Assembly (NCBI GenBank): GCA_963779485.1
Contig: CAVZYJ010000025.1
Coordinates: 65,510 to 129,509 of the forward strand
From: CAVVJA01 sp963779485
GTDB lineage: Bacteria; Actinomycetota; Actinomycetes; Mycobacteriales; Jatrophihabitantaceae
Direction of reading: 5' to 3'
DNA length: 64,000 bases
The notes beneath the pieces were generated by a model. The model worked only from the letters and a program-made list of their open reading frames with translations. It searched no databases and was not told the DNA's origin. How positions within the stretch are numbered: the stretch's first letter is position 1; each line of letters begins with the position of its first letter. The translations under genes and the position numbers were made by a program. Positions 26,560 to 35,947 of the stretch are shown here, piece by piece.

Positions 26560-27483
26560 TCAGCTGTTGGGGCGGCGAGCCTGGTTCATCTCGCGTGCAA
26601 CTGCCCATGCGTCGGCAATCGGACCCAAGTGACCGAGCTTGTCGGGGCTGGTCACCGAACGGATCGTCTGGATCTGCCCGCCGAGCACTTCGAGCATCAT
26701 CGTGCTGACCACGTCGCCGTCTCGATCGCGAAGGATCGCGCCAGGTTGGCCGTTCATCTCGCGTGGCTCGATTCTCGCTCCGATCTTGGCGAGCACCGGG
26801 AAGATCGACGCGAGCACGCGTGCCACGTTGTCCGCGCCGATTACGCCCTTGACGAACGCAGGCGCCTTGCCTCCTCCGTCGGCGATCATTTGGACATCTG
26901 CGGCAAGCAGCTCCCTGAGCCCGTCGACGTCGCCATCGCGGACCGCGTCGAAAAAGCGCTTCGCCAGCTCCTCGCGTTCCCGGCGGTCCGCGTCGAACCG
27001 AGGGCGCCCGTCGTCCATGTGGCGCCGCGCCCGAACCGCGAGCTGGCGGCACGCCGTCTCGGATCTACCGACGGCCGATGCGATCTCGGGAAAGCCGAAC
27101 CCGAACACGTCACGCAACACGAACACCGCTCGTTCGAGCGGGCTAAGCCGCTCGAGCAGCAACAGCGCCGCCATCGACACCGAGTCGGCCAGTTCGGCCG
27201 ACCGCGCGGGATCCTCATAGGGGTCGGTGAGCAGTGGCTCGGGGAACCATGGCCCGACGTACTTCTCACGTCGGACGCGGGCCGAGCGCAGCACGTCGAT
27301 CGAGATCCGGGTGACCACCGCCGAGAGAAAGGCCTTGGCCGAGGTGGGCTCCGTCGGGGAGGCCGCATAGCGCAGCCAGGTCTCCTGGACCGCGTCCTCG
27401 GCCTCGCTCACGCTGCCGAGGATCCGGTAGGCGATCGAGAACAGCAGCGGCCGCAGCTCCTCGAACTGCGAGGTTCGGGTCAC
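26560..27483 (-). CDS. ECF41 (SigJ-type) RNA polymerase sigma factor, full length
   Basis: GTG 27483 overlaps the upstream epimerase stop (GTGA), showing translational coupling. 307 aa. Region 2: LLFSIAYRILGSVSEAEDAVQETWLRYAA. Region 4: AVFVLRDVFGFGFPEIASAVGRSETACRQL. The C-terminal SnoaL-like domain (ELAKRFFDAVRDGDVDGLRELLAADVQM onward) regulates ECF41 activity without a classical anti-sigma factor. The epimerase partner gene matches the ECF41 rule that target genes are neighbouring oxidoreductases or epimerases. It provides an intact reference for the truncated sigma part at 15343-15895. Confidence 0.9.
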   Translation of the reverse strand: MTRTSQFEELRPLLFSIAYRILGSVSEAEDAVQETWLRYAASPTEPTSAKAFLSAVVTRISIDVLRSARVRREKYVGPWFPEPLLTDPYEDPARSAELADSVSMAALLLLERLSPLERAVFVLRDVFGFGFPEIASAVGRSETACRQLAVRARRHMDDGRPRFDADRREREELAKRFFDAVRDGDVDGLRELLAADVQMIADGGGKAPAFVKGVIGADNVARVLASIFPVLAKIGARIEPREMNGQPGAILRDRDGDVVSTMMLEVLGGQIQTIRSVTSPDKLGHLGPIADAWAVAREMNQARRPNS

Positions 27484-28394
27484 ACCAGCGCTTCCTTGAA
27501 GCCCTGCCGCCACGATGGGTAGCGCAGCGACCAGCTGAGTTCCCGCTTGGCTTTGGCGTTGGAGAAACCGCGCCCCTGGGTCATCATGCCCACCATCATC
27601 TCGCCGGCCAGCAGCCGGGCCAGCCACGCCGGGACGCGCCGCGGCGGTTTGGCGCCGGCGCACTCCGCGAGATAGGGAAGCCACTCGCTGACCGGCGCCG
27701 GCTCGTCATCGACGATGTTGAACACACCCTTCGCCTTCTGCTCCACGGCCAGGACGGTAGCGGTGGCCGCGTCGTCGACGTGCACCCACGAGAAATAGCC
27801 GGTGCCGCCCCCCACGAGCGGGAACATCCGCTTGCGCAGGAACTTGACCTGATCGTCGGTGGCGCCCGCACCGTAGAGACCGCCGTAACGCAGGACCGCA
27901 CCACCAGCCCTGACGACCACGTCCTCAAGGTGGCTGATCGCCTTCGTGCCCTCCACGACTTCCAGCGGATCCTCTTCCGTCTTGACCCATCCGCCCTCGC
28001 GGATTCCGTTGAAGATGGCGGCGCTCTGCGCGACAACATGGGAGACGCCGGTCGCCTCGGCGGCGGCCAGCAGATGGTCTGTCCCCTTGCTGCGCAGCCG
28101 GTTGGTGGTGGCGAAGAAGCGCTCGGCCTTCCTCAAGTTCGGTTTGCCGGCATGCGCCACAGAAAGCGCCGTCATCTCATTCACGATCGCGTCCGGCCGC
28201 GCCGTGGCCACTGCCTGGCCGACCGCAGCCGCGTCCAGGCCGTCCATCACGATGCCCTCGGCGCCCAGTTGCTCCAGCAGCCCCAACTTGCCCGCGCTCG
28301 TCGTCGTCGCGGTCACCTGGTGCCCATGGGCCACCAATTGCGGCACCAGCCGGCGCCCGATGACCCCGCTCCCGCCTGCCACGAACACTCGCAT
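27480..28394 (-). CDS. NAD(P)-dependent epimerase/dehydratase (ECF41 partner)
   Basis: 304 aa. The Rossmann nucleotide motif VFVAGGSGVIGRRLVPQL lies at the N-terminus. The SDR-extended catalytic Tyr/Lys motif is not evident in the usual form (YGGLYGAGATDDQ, FSWVHVDDAATATVLAVE are present). GGAGGAG lies upstream of the ATG. It is co-transcribed with and upstream of the SigJ gene by a 4-bp overlap. A role in repair or conversion of a small carbonyl or sugar compound under SigJ control is inference. Confidence 0.87.
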   Translation of the reverse strand: MRVFVAGGSGVIGRRLVPQLVAHGHQVTATTTSAGKLGLLEQLGAEGIVMDGLDAAAVGQAVATARPDAIVNEMTALSVAHAGKPNLRKAERFFATTNRLRSKGTDHLLAAAEATGVSHVVAQSAAIFNGIREGGWVKTEEDPLEVVEGTKAISHLEDVVVRAGGAVLRYGGLYGAGATDDQVKFLRKRMFPLVGGGTGYFSWVHVDDAATATVLAVEQKAKGVFNIVDDEPAPVSEWLPYLAECAGAKPPRRVPAWLARLLAGEMMVGMMTQGRGFSNAKAKRELSWSLRYPSWRQGFKEALV

Positions 28395-28700
28395 AACCTC
28401 ACGCTCCTCCTCCGATACCGACTCTCGTCACCGAGACGAGACAGCCCGGCAGCCCGTGACACGCGAAAACGGCCCCGCGGACGGTTGCCTGTCGGTGTCG
28501 GAACCCTCGTTAGCGGACTGCGCCTGGTCCCAGTAGCCGAACATCCCAGGATGCCTCCGGATGTCGACGCCGTCCGCCCGGCAGGAAGGATCTTCATCGT
28601 CTCGTTGGACGGACCTTTCCGGCGTGGCGCCGGACCGTGCCGCTGGGGATCGTTGAGAGGAACGTGGCTAGCCGCGACAACCGAGCGGCTCCTCGACGCC
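28395..28700. other. About 300 bp, promoter side of the epimerase-sigJ operon
   Basis: It contains the upstream region of the minus-strand operon. An ECF41-type promoter would be expected here, but I could not assign one with confidence. Confidence 0.4.
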
Positions 28701-29078
28701 TCAGCTCAACTGGCGGAACAAAGATGCCATGTCGGAGCAGATCCACTCTTCGACGATCAGGCCGTCGTCGACGCGGTAGAACTCGTGGCTGACGTAGTGG
28801 ATTCGCTGGCCGGTGGCGGGAATGCCTTGGAACTGTCCCGCGTGGGTGCCGCGAAGGTTCACCCTTACCGCAACTCGGTCCTCCGCTGCGACGACGTCGT
28901 CGATGTGTGCTTCGAGGTCGGGAAACGCGCGCCTCATCATTTCCAACCCTTGTTGCCAGGTCTCGCGCCCGTGCAGTGTCTCCGGCGCTCCTGCGAGGTG
29001 CATCACCAGGTCCGGCGCCACGACGGTGAGCAACCTCTTCGTGTCGCCGGCGTTGAGCGCCTCGAACGACTCGAGCAC
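28701..29078 (-). CDS. SnoaL-like polyketide-cyclase-fold protein
   Basis: 125 aa from GTG 29078; an earlier start is possible. LESFEALNAGDTKRLLTVVAPDLVMHLAG, GRETWQQGLEMMRRAFPDLEAHIDDVVAAEDRVAVR and GIPATGQRIHYVSHEFYRV are the SnoaL polyketide-cyclase signature. These proteins catalyse aldol-type cyclisation or act on small molecules in many actinobacteria. No biosynthetic genes surround it. Confidence 0.85.
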   Translation of the reverse strand: MLESFEALNAGDTKRLLTVVAPDLVMHLAGAPETLHGRETWQQGLEMMRRAFPDLEAHIDDVVAAEDRVAVRVNLRGTHAGQFQGIPATGQRIHYVSHEFYRVDDGLIVEEWICSDMASLFRQLS

Positions 29079-29296
29079 GCAGCGCCGCGTTCGCGGCAGC
29101 CGATCCAGATCTCGAGGTCATCGGATCCGTTCTGCCGGATCCGGCCAAAGCTGTCAACCGCTCACGAACGGCTTCCTCAGCGTGCGGATCTTCGCTGCAC
29201 CGAGTGATCCCTCGCAAACGGGCGAGTGCCCCCTTGACTCCCACACAGAAGACAGCTGTGGTTTGGGCACGCGCCTGCCCGGTGGGTGGTCTGGCC

Positions 29297-29563
29297 TCAC
29301 GAGGGTGATCGTCCGGTCGGTGTGATGACCTCGGTGAGGGTGAATCTGGTGACCGCGTGGCTGACGAGTGGCAGGTTGTCGATGCAGGCTTGTGCCGCGG
29401 CGTGGTCCGGGGCGTGCAGCAGCAGTATCGCGCCGGACCGGTCGGCCTTGAGGAGGAATCTGTCGACCACACCAGCCTGCTGTAACTCGGCCAGCCGGGT
29501 CATCTCCGCTCGCAGGTAGGGGTGGGATCACCCGCAATTTTGCGATACAGCGAAGAACATCAT
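29297..29563 (-). pseudogene. YCII/muconolactone-isomerase-like protein with an in-frame TGA
   Basis: The frame from ATG 29563 reads MMFFAVSQNCG, then TGA (29528-29530), then SHPYLRAEMTRLAELQQAGVVDRFLLKADRSGAIL without any frame change and ends VITPTGRSPS. The region after the stop is a complete ferredoxin-like YCII-type fold (LLHAPDHAAAQACIDNLPLV). A 68-aa product could start at the internal ATG 29503. The TGA is probably a point error or mutation. Nothing nearby suggests a selenocysteine insertion element. Confidence 0.6.
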
Positions 29564-29569
29564 CGCTAT

Positions 29570-30485
29570 CTCCCGGTGCTTCGGCTCGGAACGTGAACAC
29601 CGTGCGGCCCGACGCGGCGGGCATCTCAGCCGGGTTGCGGCCGACCGCGTACCAGTTCTCGCACGGTGGGAAGCGGATTGTCCCGTGCGGGTCGCGGTAC
29701 TGTCGGCGGCCGCGGCGACCGCTTGGCGTGCCTGGTCGCGTCGCTCGGGTCGCCGGGCGCGCACCGGTGCGCTGATGGCGAACTGCCAGTCGGCCAGCTG
29801 CTCACCGGAGTCGAACTGGTAGATCAGGTCGAACGGCTCCACCGTCACCTCGGCGAAGCCGGCGTCGGTCAGCGCGGCGCGCAGCACGGTGGGGTGGCAC
29901 AGGCTGAAGAACCCCGGTTGGCCGGCCGGTGCAGCGGGTGGGGGCGGCAGCGTCTGCGCCGCGCAGGTCGCCCCGACCACGGTGCTGACCAGCGGATAGC
30001 GGTCCGGCTGTCCGATGGTGCTGGCCGCCAGCCACCCGGCTTGAGTGCGAGGCGGATGCGAGCTAGCGCGGCCGGCGGGTCGGCGAAGAACATCAGCGCC
30101 CAGCGGCCCACCGTCGCGTCGAACGCGTTGGCGGGCGCTGCCATGCGGTCGGCGTCGACGACGTGGAAACTCGACGTTGTCGAGGCCTTGTGTGGGCGCG
30201 TTCGGTGGCGATGCGGATCATCGCCGGGGACAGGTCGGTACCGAGCACCCGCCCCCTGGCGCCGAGGAGGGTGGCCGCGGTGAGGGCGGGTTGGCCGATG
30301 CCGGTGGTCACGTCCCACAGCCGCTGGCCTGGCGTAACCCGGGCCCGCTCGAGCAGCCCGTGGGAGACCTGCCACCACTGCCGGTGGCTCACCGCATGGA
30401 ACTGCTGCCGGCCCTGGGCGGTGGTGGTCCAGTCACGCTGCTGGGCGGTCTTGTAGGCGGCCAGGTCGAACCCGGTCGTGGTCAT
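29570..30485 (-). pseudogene. Class I SAM-dependent methyltransferase with several frameshifts
   Basis: It starts MTTTGFDLAAYKTAQQRDWTTT. Motif I is LWDVTTGIGQPALTAATLLG (E/DxGxGxG variant), with GTDLSPAMIRIATERA after it. It then needs a shift to read FHVVDADRMAAPANAFDATVG, then RWALMFFADPPAALARIR (motifs II and III), and another to read FSLCHPTVLRAALTDAGFAEVTVEPF and ENWYAVGRNPAEMPAASGRT. UbiE/Methyltransf_11 type, about 290 aa when rebuilt. Acceptor unknown. The 3' end merges with the YCII gene, so the true stop is uncertain. Confidence 0.65.
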
Positions 30486-30582
30486 CGCAGCCTCCTTGCC
30501 GGTTGCTGGATGGGTGAGTCAGCGTGCGCATCGGTCGTGTCGTCTTGGTGGTCAGGCCGCCGGCCGAAATTGCTCAGGGACG

Positions 30583-32286
30583 TCAGTTGTTGGCGATGAT
30601 CGAGTCGAGGATGACGCCGAGGATGTCCTTGGGATCCGTGACCAGGTAGCTCTGGCCATGCGTCGCGTCGGAGATCTGTTTCAACGCGTTTGCGTCCGCA
30701 TCGTTGCCGAAGCCAATCGTCACGATATGAACGGGCTTCCCGGGCTGGTATTCGGTTTTGAGCTGGTTCAGCAGCGTGGGCAGATCAAGGTCGCCGGGGT
30801 CGACGTTCTGGCCGTCGGTCAGCAAAGCGACCACATTGACATTGGCCGGGCGATAATGCGCGGAGATGTCGTGGAATGCGGCAAGCGTCGTGTCGTACAG
30901 ACCGGTATTACCGCCGACGAGCGAGGGCAGTTGTCCGGCCGCGGCGGTAAGCGCGGCTCGTTGCGTCTTCACCAGCCCGAGCGGGATTTGTTCGGTCCAG
31001 TCCGTGTCAGGTGGCGGGTGGGTCGAGAACGTCCATAGCCCGAGTGTCCAGTCGTCAGGTATGGCGGTCATCGCGGTTCGCGCGGCGGCGCTAACCACCT
31101 GGATCTTGGACGGCCCGATTCCCGACGGGTCGCCCATGGAACCGGACACGTCGATGACCGCGAGCAGCTGAGACGGCCTGGCGGCTGCCCGCCATAGTCG
31201 TAGGGCCGTCGCCTGCTGCGCTGCAGTGATGGTCGTCGGCGCCGGTGTCACCCGTTGAGCGGATACGCCGGTCCTCGCGTGATCTGCTGTTAGCGGCGTG
31301 CCGGACGGATCCCGTAGGCCGGCGTCCGCGAGGTGCCCGCGCGCCGCGGAGGTGGTCAGCTGATGCTCGAATTGCGCCGCCGCGGCGAGCATGAGCGGGT
31401 TGGCCGTGGGGCCGGCCAGGCGCACCATCGGGAAGTCGAGCATCGGGGTAGCGCCGCTGGGATACACGGCCGAGACCACCGGCGAGGATTTTGCGCGATT
31501 GGCGAGGAACACGTCCTGTTCGCTGGCAACGAATGCCGGCGCAGACTTCGGCTGCGTTTGCAATGCGGTGACCCCAGCCCTGGGGTCGGGCAGCATCGCC
31601 GCCTGTAGGCGGATATAGAGGCCGACCAGCTTTGCCGCGGCGCCAGGCGCGCTGTTGGACTGTGCCGTGAGGCCGGCCACGATGAGGGCACCGGCCGTGG
31701 TCGTCGTCGGGTCAGTGACCGTCGCCATCGCGGTGCCAGCGAGCGCGCCTGCCCAGCCTGTTTTAGCCGCTGCGGCGATCGGTGCCGCGTTGCTCGGCGC
31801 CGCTGCGACAACGAGCGGGGAGCTTGCGATAGAGCCATCCACCTTGACCGCCGTCGCGAGCGCTGGCGCCGCTACGGCCAACCTCCCGCTCCACACTGTC
31901 GAGTCCGGAATCCACACTGCCGGAGCGGCGCCGGAGGCAATCGACTTCGTCGCCACGGCAGGATCCTGACTAGTGACCACGACGCGGATGCAGCGGCCCT
32001 GTACGGCCGGGTGAGATCCGCTCCATTGGTCGGCGATTGCGCCTACAGCTGCTGCGACGGACGGAGCCACGATCACCGGCACGGAAACCTCGCCGGTGCA
32101 GCTCGGCGACGCAGCGGCAACTGATGGGTGGTGGGTACGGCCCCTCAGCGCGAGAACGGTCGCCGTGCCAGCCGCAGCCAGCAGAAACACCACCAAGACC
32201 ATCACGACGAACCGGCCGGCGCGTCGTCGGGTCCGGTGCGGGAGCGGATCATGTGCACGGCGTGCGGCGATGTGCTTACCCGCCAT
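30583..32286 (-). CDS. Membrane-anchored solute-binding-like domain fused to a C-terminal VWA domain
   Basis: The ATG at 32286 has a GAGGAGG SD upstream. 567 aa. A basic N-terminus and one helix (FVVMVLVVFLLAAAGTATVLA) anchor an extracytoplasmic domain resembling periplasmic type 2 binding proteins (VPVIVAPSVAAAVGAIADQWSGSHP...AVWIPDSTVW). The C-terminal VWA domain has the MIDAS motif LLAVIDVSGSMGDPSG (DxSxS), a later Thr loop GGNTGLYDTTLAAF, and VVALLTDGQNVD. Actinobacteria carry such SBP-VWA proteins of unknown function. Two direct repeats lie just upstream. It is intact, unlike its neighbours. Confidence 0.85.
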   Translation of the reverse strand: MAGKHIAARRAHDPLPHRTRRRAGRFVVMVLVVFLLAAAGTATVLALRGRTHHPSVAAASPSCTGEVSVPVIVAPSVAAAVGAIADQWSGSHPAVQGRCIRVVVTSQDPAVATKSIASGAAPAVWIPDSTVWSGRLAVAAPALATAVKVDGSIASSPLVVAAAPSNAAPIAAAAKTGWAGALAGTAMATVTDPTTTTAGALIVAGLTAQSNSAPGAAAKLVGLYIRLQAAMLPDPRAGVTALQTQPKSAPAFVASEQDVFLANRAKSSPVVSAVYPSGATPMLDFPMVRLAGPTANPLMLAAAAQFEHQLTTSAARGHLADAGLRDPSGTPLTADHARTGVSAQRVTPAPTTITAAQQATALRLWRAAARPSQLLAVIDVSGSMGDPSGIGPSKIQVVSAAARTAMTAIPDDWTLGLWTFSTHPPPDTDWTEQIPLGLVKTQRAALTAAAGQLPSLVGGNTGLYDTTLAAFHDISAHYRPANVNVVALLTDGQNVDPGDLDLPTLLNQLKTEYQPGKPVHIVTIGFGNDADANALKQISDATHGQSYLVTDPKDILGVILDSIIANN

Positions 32287-32307
32287 TGGCAGGGCCACCT
32301 CCTCGCC

Positions 32308-32360
32308 TGTTGGGTTCGGCTGGACCCGTCCCTTAAGACCTGCTGGGTTCGGCTGGACCC
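32308..32360. repeat. Two 20-bp direct repeats, 33-bp period, upstream of the VWA gene
   Basis: Copies at 32308-32327 and 32341-32360 read TGYTGGGTTCGGCTGGACCC with one difference. They lie 22 and 55 bp upstream of the VWA protein start (minus strand). They could be binding sites of a regulator. The period equals that of the MarR-side repeat. Confidence 0.6.
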
Positions 32361-32484
32361 TCCCGAAAAAACGTCGCCAGGGAATGGTTCTACCCACGCA
32401 AGGCGCCGCCGTCGAGGGTTTGCCCACTTGTCGCGTCGACGTATGTGCAGCAAGCAGCCGCATAACTACTTGCGGTATAGGCGG

Positions 32485-32714
32485 CTATAGGCGTAGCAGC
32501 TTGCCCACCGAGCCACTTATTTCCGCCGGATCCGGCAACTTGCCGTCCGGGATGATCTTGTCCACCAGCTGCGGCAGGGCACCTGCGAGCTGGGTCGTCG
32601 CCTCCTCATGCAAGACACCGGCGTCCTCGGCGACCTTGGCCACGGTGTCGCAACCGACCGCCTGCCCGCCGGTGAACGATCACGCGTGCGGGGCACGATC
32701 TCAGTGTCAGTCAT
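32485..32714 (-). pseudogene. DUF937/YidB-like small protein, frameshifted
   Basis: It starts MTDTEIVPRTR. After a frameshift near 32660 it reads VGCDTVAKVAEDAGVLHEEA, TTQLAGALPQLVDKIIPDGK, LPDPAEISGSVGKLLRL, the YidB/DUF937 signature (helical repeats and the LTPDGxxP turn). It is about 75 aa. Cytoplasmic protein of unknown function. Confidence 0.55.
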
Positions 32715-33401
32715 CGCGTGGTCCCTTTCCGAGTCGCTAGGACTCAGAGTCAGGCCACGTCCTCCCCCCAGGAGAGGGCCCCCTCATACCCGCTTACACA
32801 CCCGATATGGCACGCCCCATCAGCTCTGCTCCATGCATGCAGCCTGCACAGGAACGATGAGCGGCAGGCCGATCGGGACCCCAACGGTGCCGTGGCGGAC
32901 TGGCGCGGGTTAGCTGTCACCAACTCGTTGGTGCGGGCACGCTGATCTAACATGCACACGGTCGCATAGACATGCAGGATCAGTGGTTCGCCATCCACCA
33001 TCGTGCGCGGGACCAGAGAGAGCAAGGTTCGCCGCTTCAGGGCCGCCGTACTCGCCGGCGTGGTGGCGCAGTCGACGAGCCGCTGGTGACAGCGTGTGAC
33101 ACCACATCGACGCCTCAGCTGGCGAGCCCGAAACCGCCGACCAGTCAGCGGGCGTGCGCCGATCGAATCAAGGTTCATCCGCGATCGGCCAAAAGATAGT
33201 TGCATTGATCTTGATCGTCCGCGCACCCAAGTGATCCATCTGTGCGGCTTGCGTTGGCTGCACAGCGCAGGCGACGCCGCCCAGATCGACGGGTCGGCGT
33301 GCCTCTAACCAAGATCCAGATTGCTCGACGGTTGGCACACGAGTCTGTCCCGGAGGCGACCGCATCGTCGCGAACCAGCATCGCGAACCAGGGTCGCGTC
33401 G
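32715..33401. other. About 690 bp without a supported gene
   Basis: Only short overlapping frames with no family resemblance. No RNA gene, repeat or promoter is clear. Composition is slightly less GC-rich than the surroundings. Confidence 0.45.
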
Positions 33402-33923
33402 TCAGGGGTTCAGCCAGCCAAGCCAGCGGAGGACGCCGAGCGCCAGGTCCCGTATTGGCCCGTCGTTGGCGACCTCGAGATCCTCGATGCCGGTACCGAT
33501 CGCGTCCCGATGCCATTCGCGCGCCACGGACAGGTCATCACGGCGCGCCGCCGTGACGTAGGCGGCGAGCCGACGCTCGATCTCGTCCGGGTCGACCACG
33601 AGCCGGACGACGCGCACCGGCATGTCGAGCGCGACATGCACCCGCGCCAGCTCGGCCTCGTCGCGGATGGATCCGGCGACCAGGAAGTGCCGCACCCCCG
33701 CGTCCCGGTAGGCCTTGACCACGGCGGCGGTGTTGGCGAGCCCAATCGCGAGGTCCTCCTGCCCGGGGACGTAGAACCAGCACAGGAAGTCGAGATCGAC
33801 GATCGCGTATGAGATCTCCCGGCCTTCCAGCACGGTGGCCATTTCCTGGACGAGCGAGCTCTTGCCAGCCCCGTAAACGCCGGTCACGATGACCGCGGCC
33901 GAACCGTCGCTCCTTGCCGCCAT
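33402..33923 (-). CDS. P-loop nucleotide kinase-like protein
   Basis: With the start at 33923 (MAARSDGSAAVIVTGVYGAGKSSLV) the Walker A motif GVYGAGKSS is at residues about 14-22. VDLDFLCWF resembles a Walker B/phosphate acceptor site, and VVDPDEIERRLAAYVTAARRDD resembles a lid with Arg residues. 173 aa, the size of shikimate/adenylylsulfate-kinase-like enzymes. The substrate is not predictable. A start at 33932 is equally possible. Confidence 0.78.
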   Translation of the reverse strand: MAARSDGSAAVIVTGVYGAGKSSLVQEMATVLEGREISYAIVDLDFLCWFYVPGQEDLAIGLANTAAVVKAYRDAGVRHFLVAGSIRDEAELARVHVALDMPVRVVRLVVDPDEIERRLAAYVTAARRDDLSVAREWHRDAIGTGIEDLEVANDGPIRDLALGVLRWLGWLNP

Positions 33924-34170
33924 ACGGCACATGATGCCGGGGCGGCCCAGGTGATCGCCCCACCATCTGACCATCGGCTATTTCCGGTCGATCGCAGTTG
34001 CCTGTATGAGCAGCGACATAGGCATCCATATGTGCACCCCGCCGACGCAGTTCGTGGCGCACCTATCGAGACGGCTTTGCGCGCTCTCGTGATCGCTCAT
34101 GGCATCTCCAACACGCACTCCACGCACGGTCGCGGCAGCAAAGAGTCAGGCAATCCCTAGCCTTACTGGG

Positions 34171-34350
34171 GTGACTCTTTACCGGTTTCTGGACGCGATG
34201 GGCGAAGTGGTTGACGAGCGTCAGTTCGCCGAGCACGCCGCAGCCCTTACCTGGGCTGCGGAGGGCGTGGCAGAGGATGACGAGATACAGCGGGTGGAGT
34301 TCTTGGGACCCGAGGGTGACTGGCGCTGGGCTGGTCCGCTGCTGGGCTGA
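34171..34350 (+). CDS. Small hypothetical protein
   Basis: GTG 34171; 59 aa: VTLYRFLDAMGEVVDERQFAEHAAALTWAAEGVAEDDEIQRVEFL, ending WRWAGPLLG. It has coherent amphipathic sequence with strand-like ends and acidic composition. No family recognised. It lies just upstream of the IS1380 insertion. Confidence 0.45.
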   Translation: MTLYRFLDAMGEVVDERQFAEHAAALTWAAEGVAEDDEIQRVEFLGPEGDWRWAGPLLG

Positions 34351-34479
34351 CGAACGCCGCGAGTGCGTCACTGAGGGTCTGCCCCGCGTGTCCACCCACC
34401 ATCGATGTGATCCGGGATAGAGCGCCTAAGCCTCAATCCGTGGACCGATCGCCGGTTCACGGCGTGGTGATCAACTGAA

Positions 34480-34545
34480 AGTGCCTTTTGGCTGGGGATG
34501 ATCTGGGGTGTCGAAGCCTGGACCGATCCGATACCAAAAGGCACT
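34480..34545. promoter_or_regulatory. Perfect 12-bp inverted repeat around the IS1380 transposase start
   Basis: AGTGCCTTTTGG (34480-34491) and CCAAAAGGCACT (34534-34545) enclose the GTG start at 34508. In RNA this would sequester the start in a hairpin loop when transcription reads in from outside. Confidence 0.7.
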
Positions 34546-35947
34546 GGAAGTGAAGCTACCCGATGCGTGGTTCCGCGCCGCTGCGCGGTTCGATGAGGCC
34601 AATCTCGTGTCGTTCGCGGGGCTGGCGCCGCTGTTGGCGCTGGCCGAACGGGCCGGGCTGTCCGAGCTGATCAGCGAGCGAGTCCAGATCGACCCGACGG
34701 TGATCAAGGTCAAGTCCGCGGGCGCGAACCCGGCCGGGAAGCTGACCTCGATCATCGCCGGGATGGCCTGCGGCGCCGATTGCATCGACGACCTGGACGT
34801 GATCCGCTCAGGCGGGATGAAACGCCTGTTCGCCAATGTCTATGCGGCGACGACGTTGGGGCAGTTTCTGCGCGAGGTGACCCACGGCCACACCCTGCAA
34901 CTGACATCGGTGCTGCGCGCCCACCTGGTCAACCTCGTAGGGCAGACGGCTGTGCTGCTGCCCGGCCTGCAGCAGCAGGCAATCATCGATATCGACTCGC
35001 TGCTGCGGCCGGTGTTCGGGCACGGCAAACAGGGCGCGAGCTTCGGGCACACGAAGATCGCCGGCAAGCAGGTACTGCGCCGCGGCCTGTCCCCACTCGT
35101 GACCACCATTAGCACGGCCGACGGTGCGCCGGTGATCGCCGGCATCCGGCTGCGCGCCGGGAAGGCCGGCTCAGGCAAGGGCGCCGCGTCGATGGTGGCC
35201 GAGGCGATCCGCACCGCCCGCGCCGCCGGAGCGGTCGGCGAGATCCTGGTACGCGGCGATAGCGCGTATGGCAACAGCGCCGTCGTGACCGCCTGTCTCA
35301 AGGCTGGGGTGCGGTTCTCCGTGGTACTGATCAAGAACCCCGCCGTGGCCGCGGCGATCGCGCGTATCCCCGACGACGCCTGGACGCCGGTCGACTACCC
35401 CGGCGCGGTGCTCGACCCGGACACCGGCCAGCTGATCTCCGATGCCGAGGTCGCCGAGATCGAATTCGAGGCGTTCGCCTCCACCAGCACGCCGGTCACC
35501 GCCCGTTTGATCGTGCGCCGGGTCCGCGACCGGGCCCGGACCGAGGAACTGTTCCCTGTATGGCGGCACCACCCGTTCCTCACTAACAGCACCGAGGACA
35601 CCACCCAGGCCGACATCACCCACCGCCAGCACGCGATCATCGAGACCGTCCTGTCCGACGTCATCGACGGACCGTTGGCCCATATGCCGTCGGGCCAGTT
35701 CGCGTCCAACGCCGCGTGGGCGATCTGCGCGGCGATCACGCACAACCTGCTCCGCGCCGCCGGCGCCCTCGCCGGAGACCGCCATGCGGCCGCGCGCGGT
35801 GCGACGCTGCGCCGCCATCTCGTCGCCGTGCCCGCCCGACTGGCCCGGCCGCAACGCCGACCCGTTCTGCATCTGCCCGCGCATTGGCCCTGGGCCCAGC
35901 AATGGCTCCAACTCTGGACCGCCGCCGATCCCCCGGCCGCAGCTTGA
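34508..35947 (+). CDS. IS1380-family transposase
   Basis: GTG start; 479 aa, intact. The N-terminal region is VKLPDAWFRAAARFDEANLVSFAGLAPLLALAERAGL. The DDE core shows IIDIDSLLRPVFGHGKQGA (first Asp), ILVRGDSAYGNSAVVTACLKAGV (second Asp), and the C-terminal QFASNAAWAICAAITHNLLRAAG helix typical of IS1380 (transposase DDE group 1). The gene is the only long intact frame between 33.9 and 36.4 kb. Its codon use matches the host, so it is probably an actinobacterial element. Confidence 0.93.
   Translation: MSKPGPIRYQKALEVKLPDAWFRAAARFDEANLVSFAGLAPLLALAERAGLSELISERVQIDPTVIKVKSAGANPAGKLTSIIAGMACGADCIDDLDVIRSGGMKRLFANVYAATTLGQFLREVTHGHTLQLTSVLRAHLVNLVGQTAVLLPGLQQQAIIDIDSLLRPVFGHGKQGASFGHTKIAGKQVLRRGLSPLVTTISTADGAPVIAGIRLRAGKAGSGKGAASMVAEAIRTARAAGAVGEILVRGDSAYGNSAVVTACLKAGVRFSVVLIKNPAVAAAIARIPDDAWTPVDYPGAVLDPDTGQLISDAEVAEIEFEAFASTSTPVTARLIVRRVRDRARTEELFPVWRHHPFLTNSTEDTTQADITHRQHAIIETVLSDVIDGPLAHMPSGQFASNAAWAICAAITHNLLRAAGALAGDRHAAARGATLRRHLVAVPARLARPQRRPVLHLPAHWPWAQQWLQLWTAADPPAAA

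Noticed and set aside
29528..29530. Possible selenocysteine codon in the YCII-like gene
   Set aside because: No SECIS-like hairpin or selenoprotein family is evident, and family members have no selenocysteine there.
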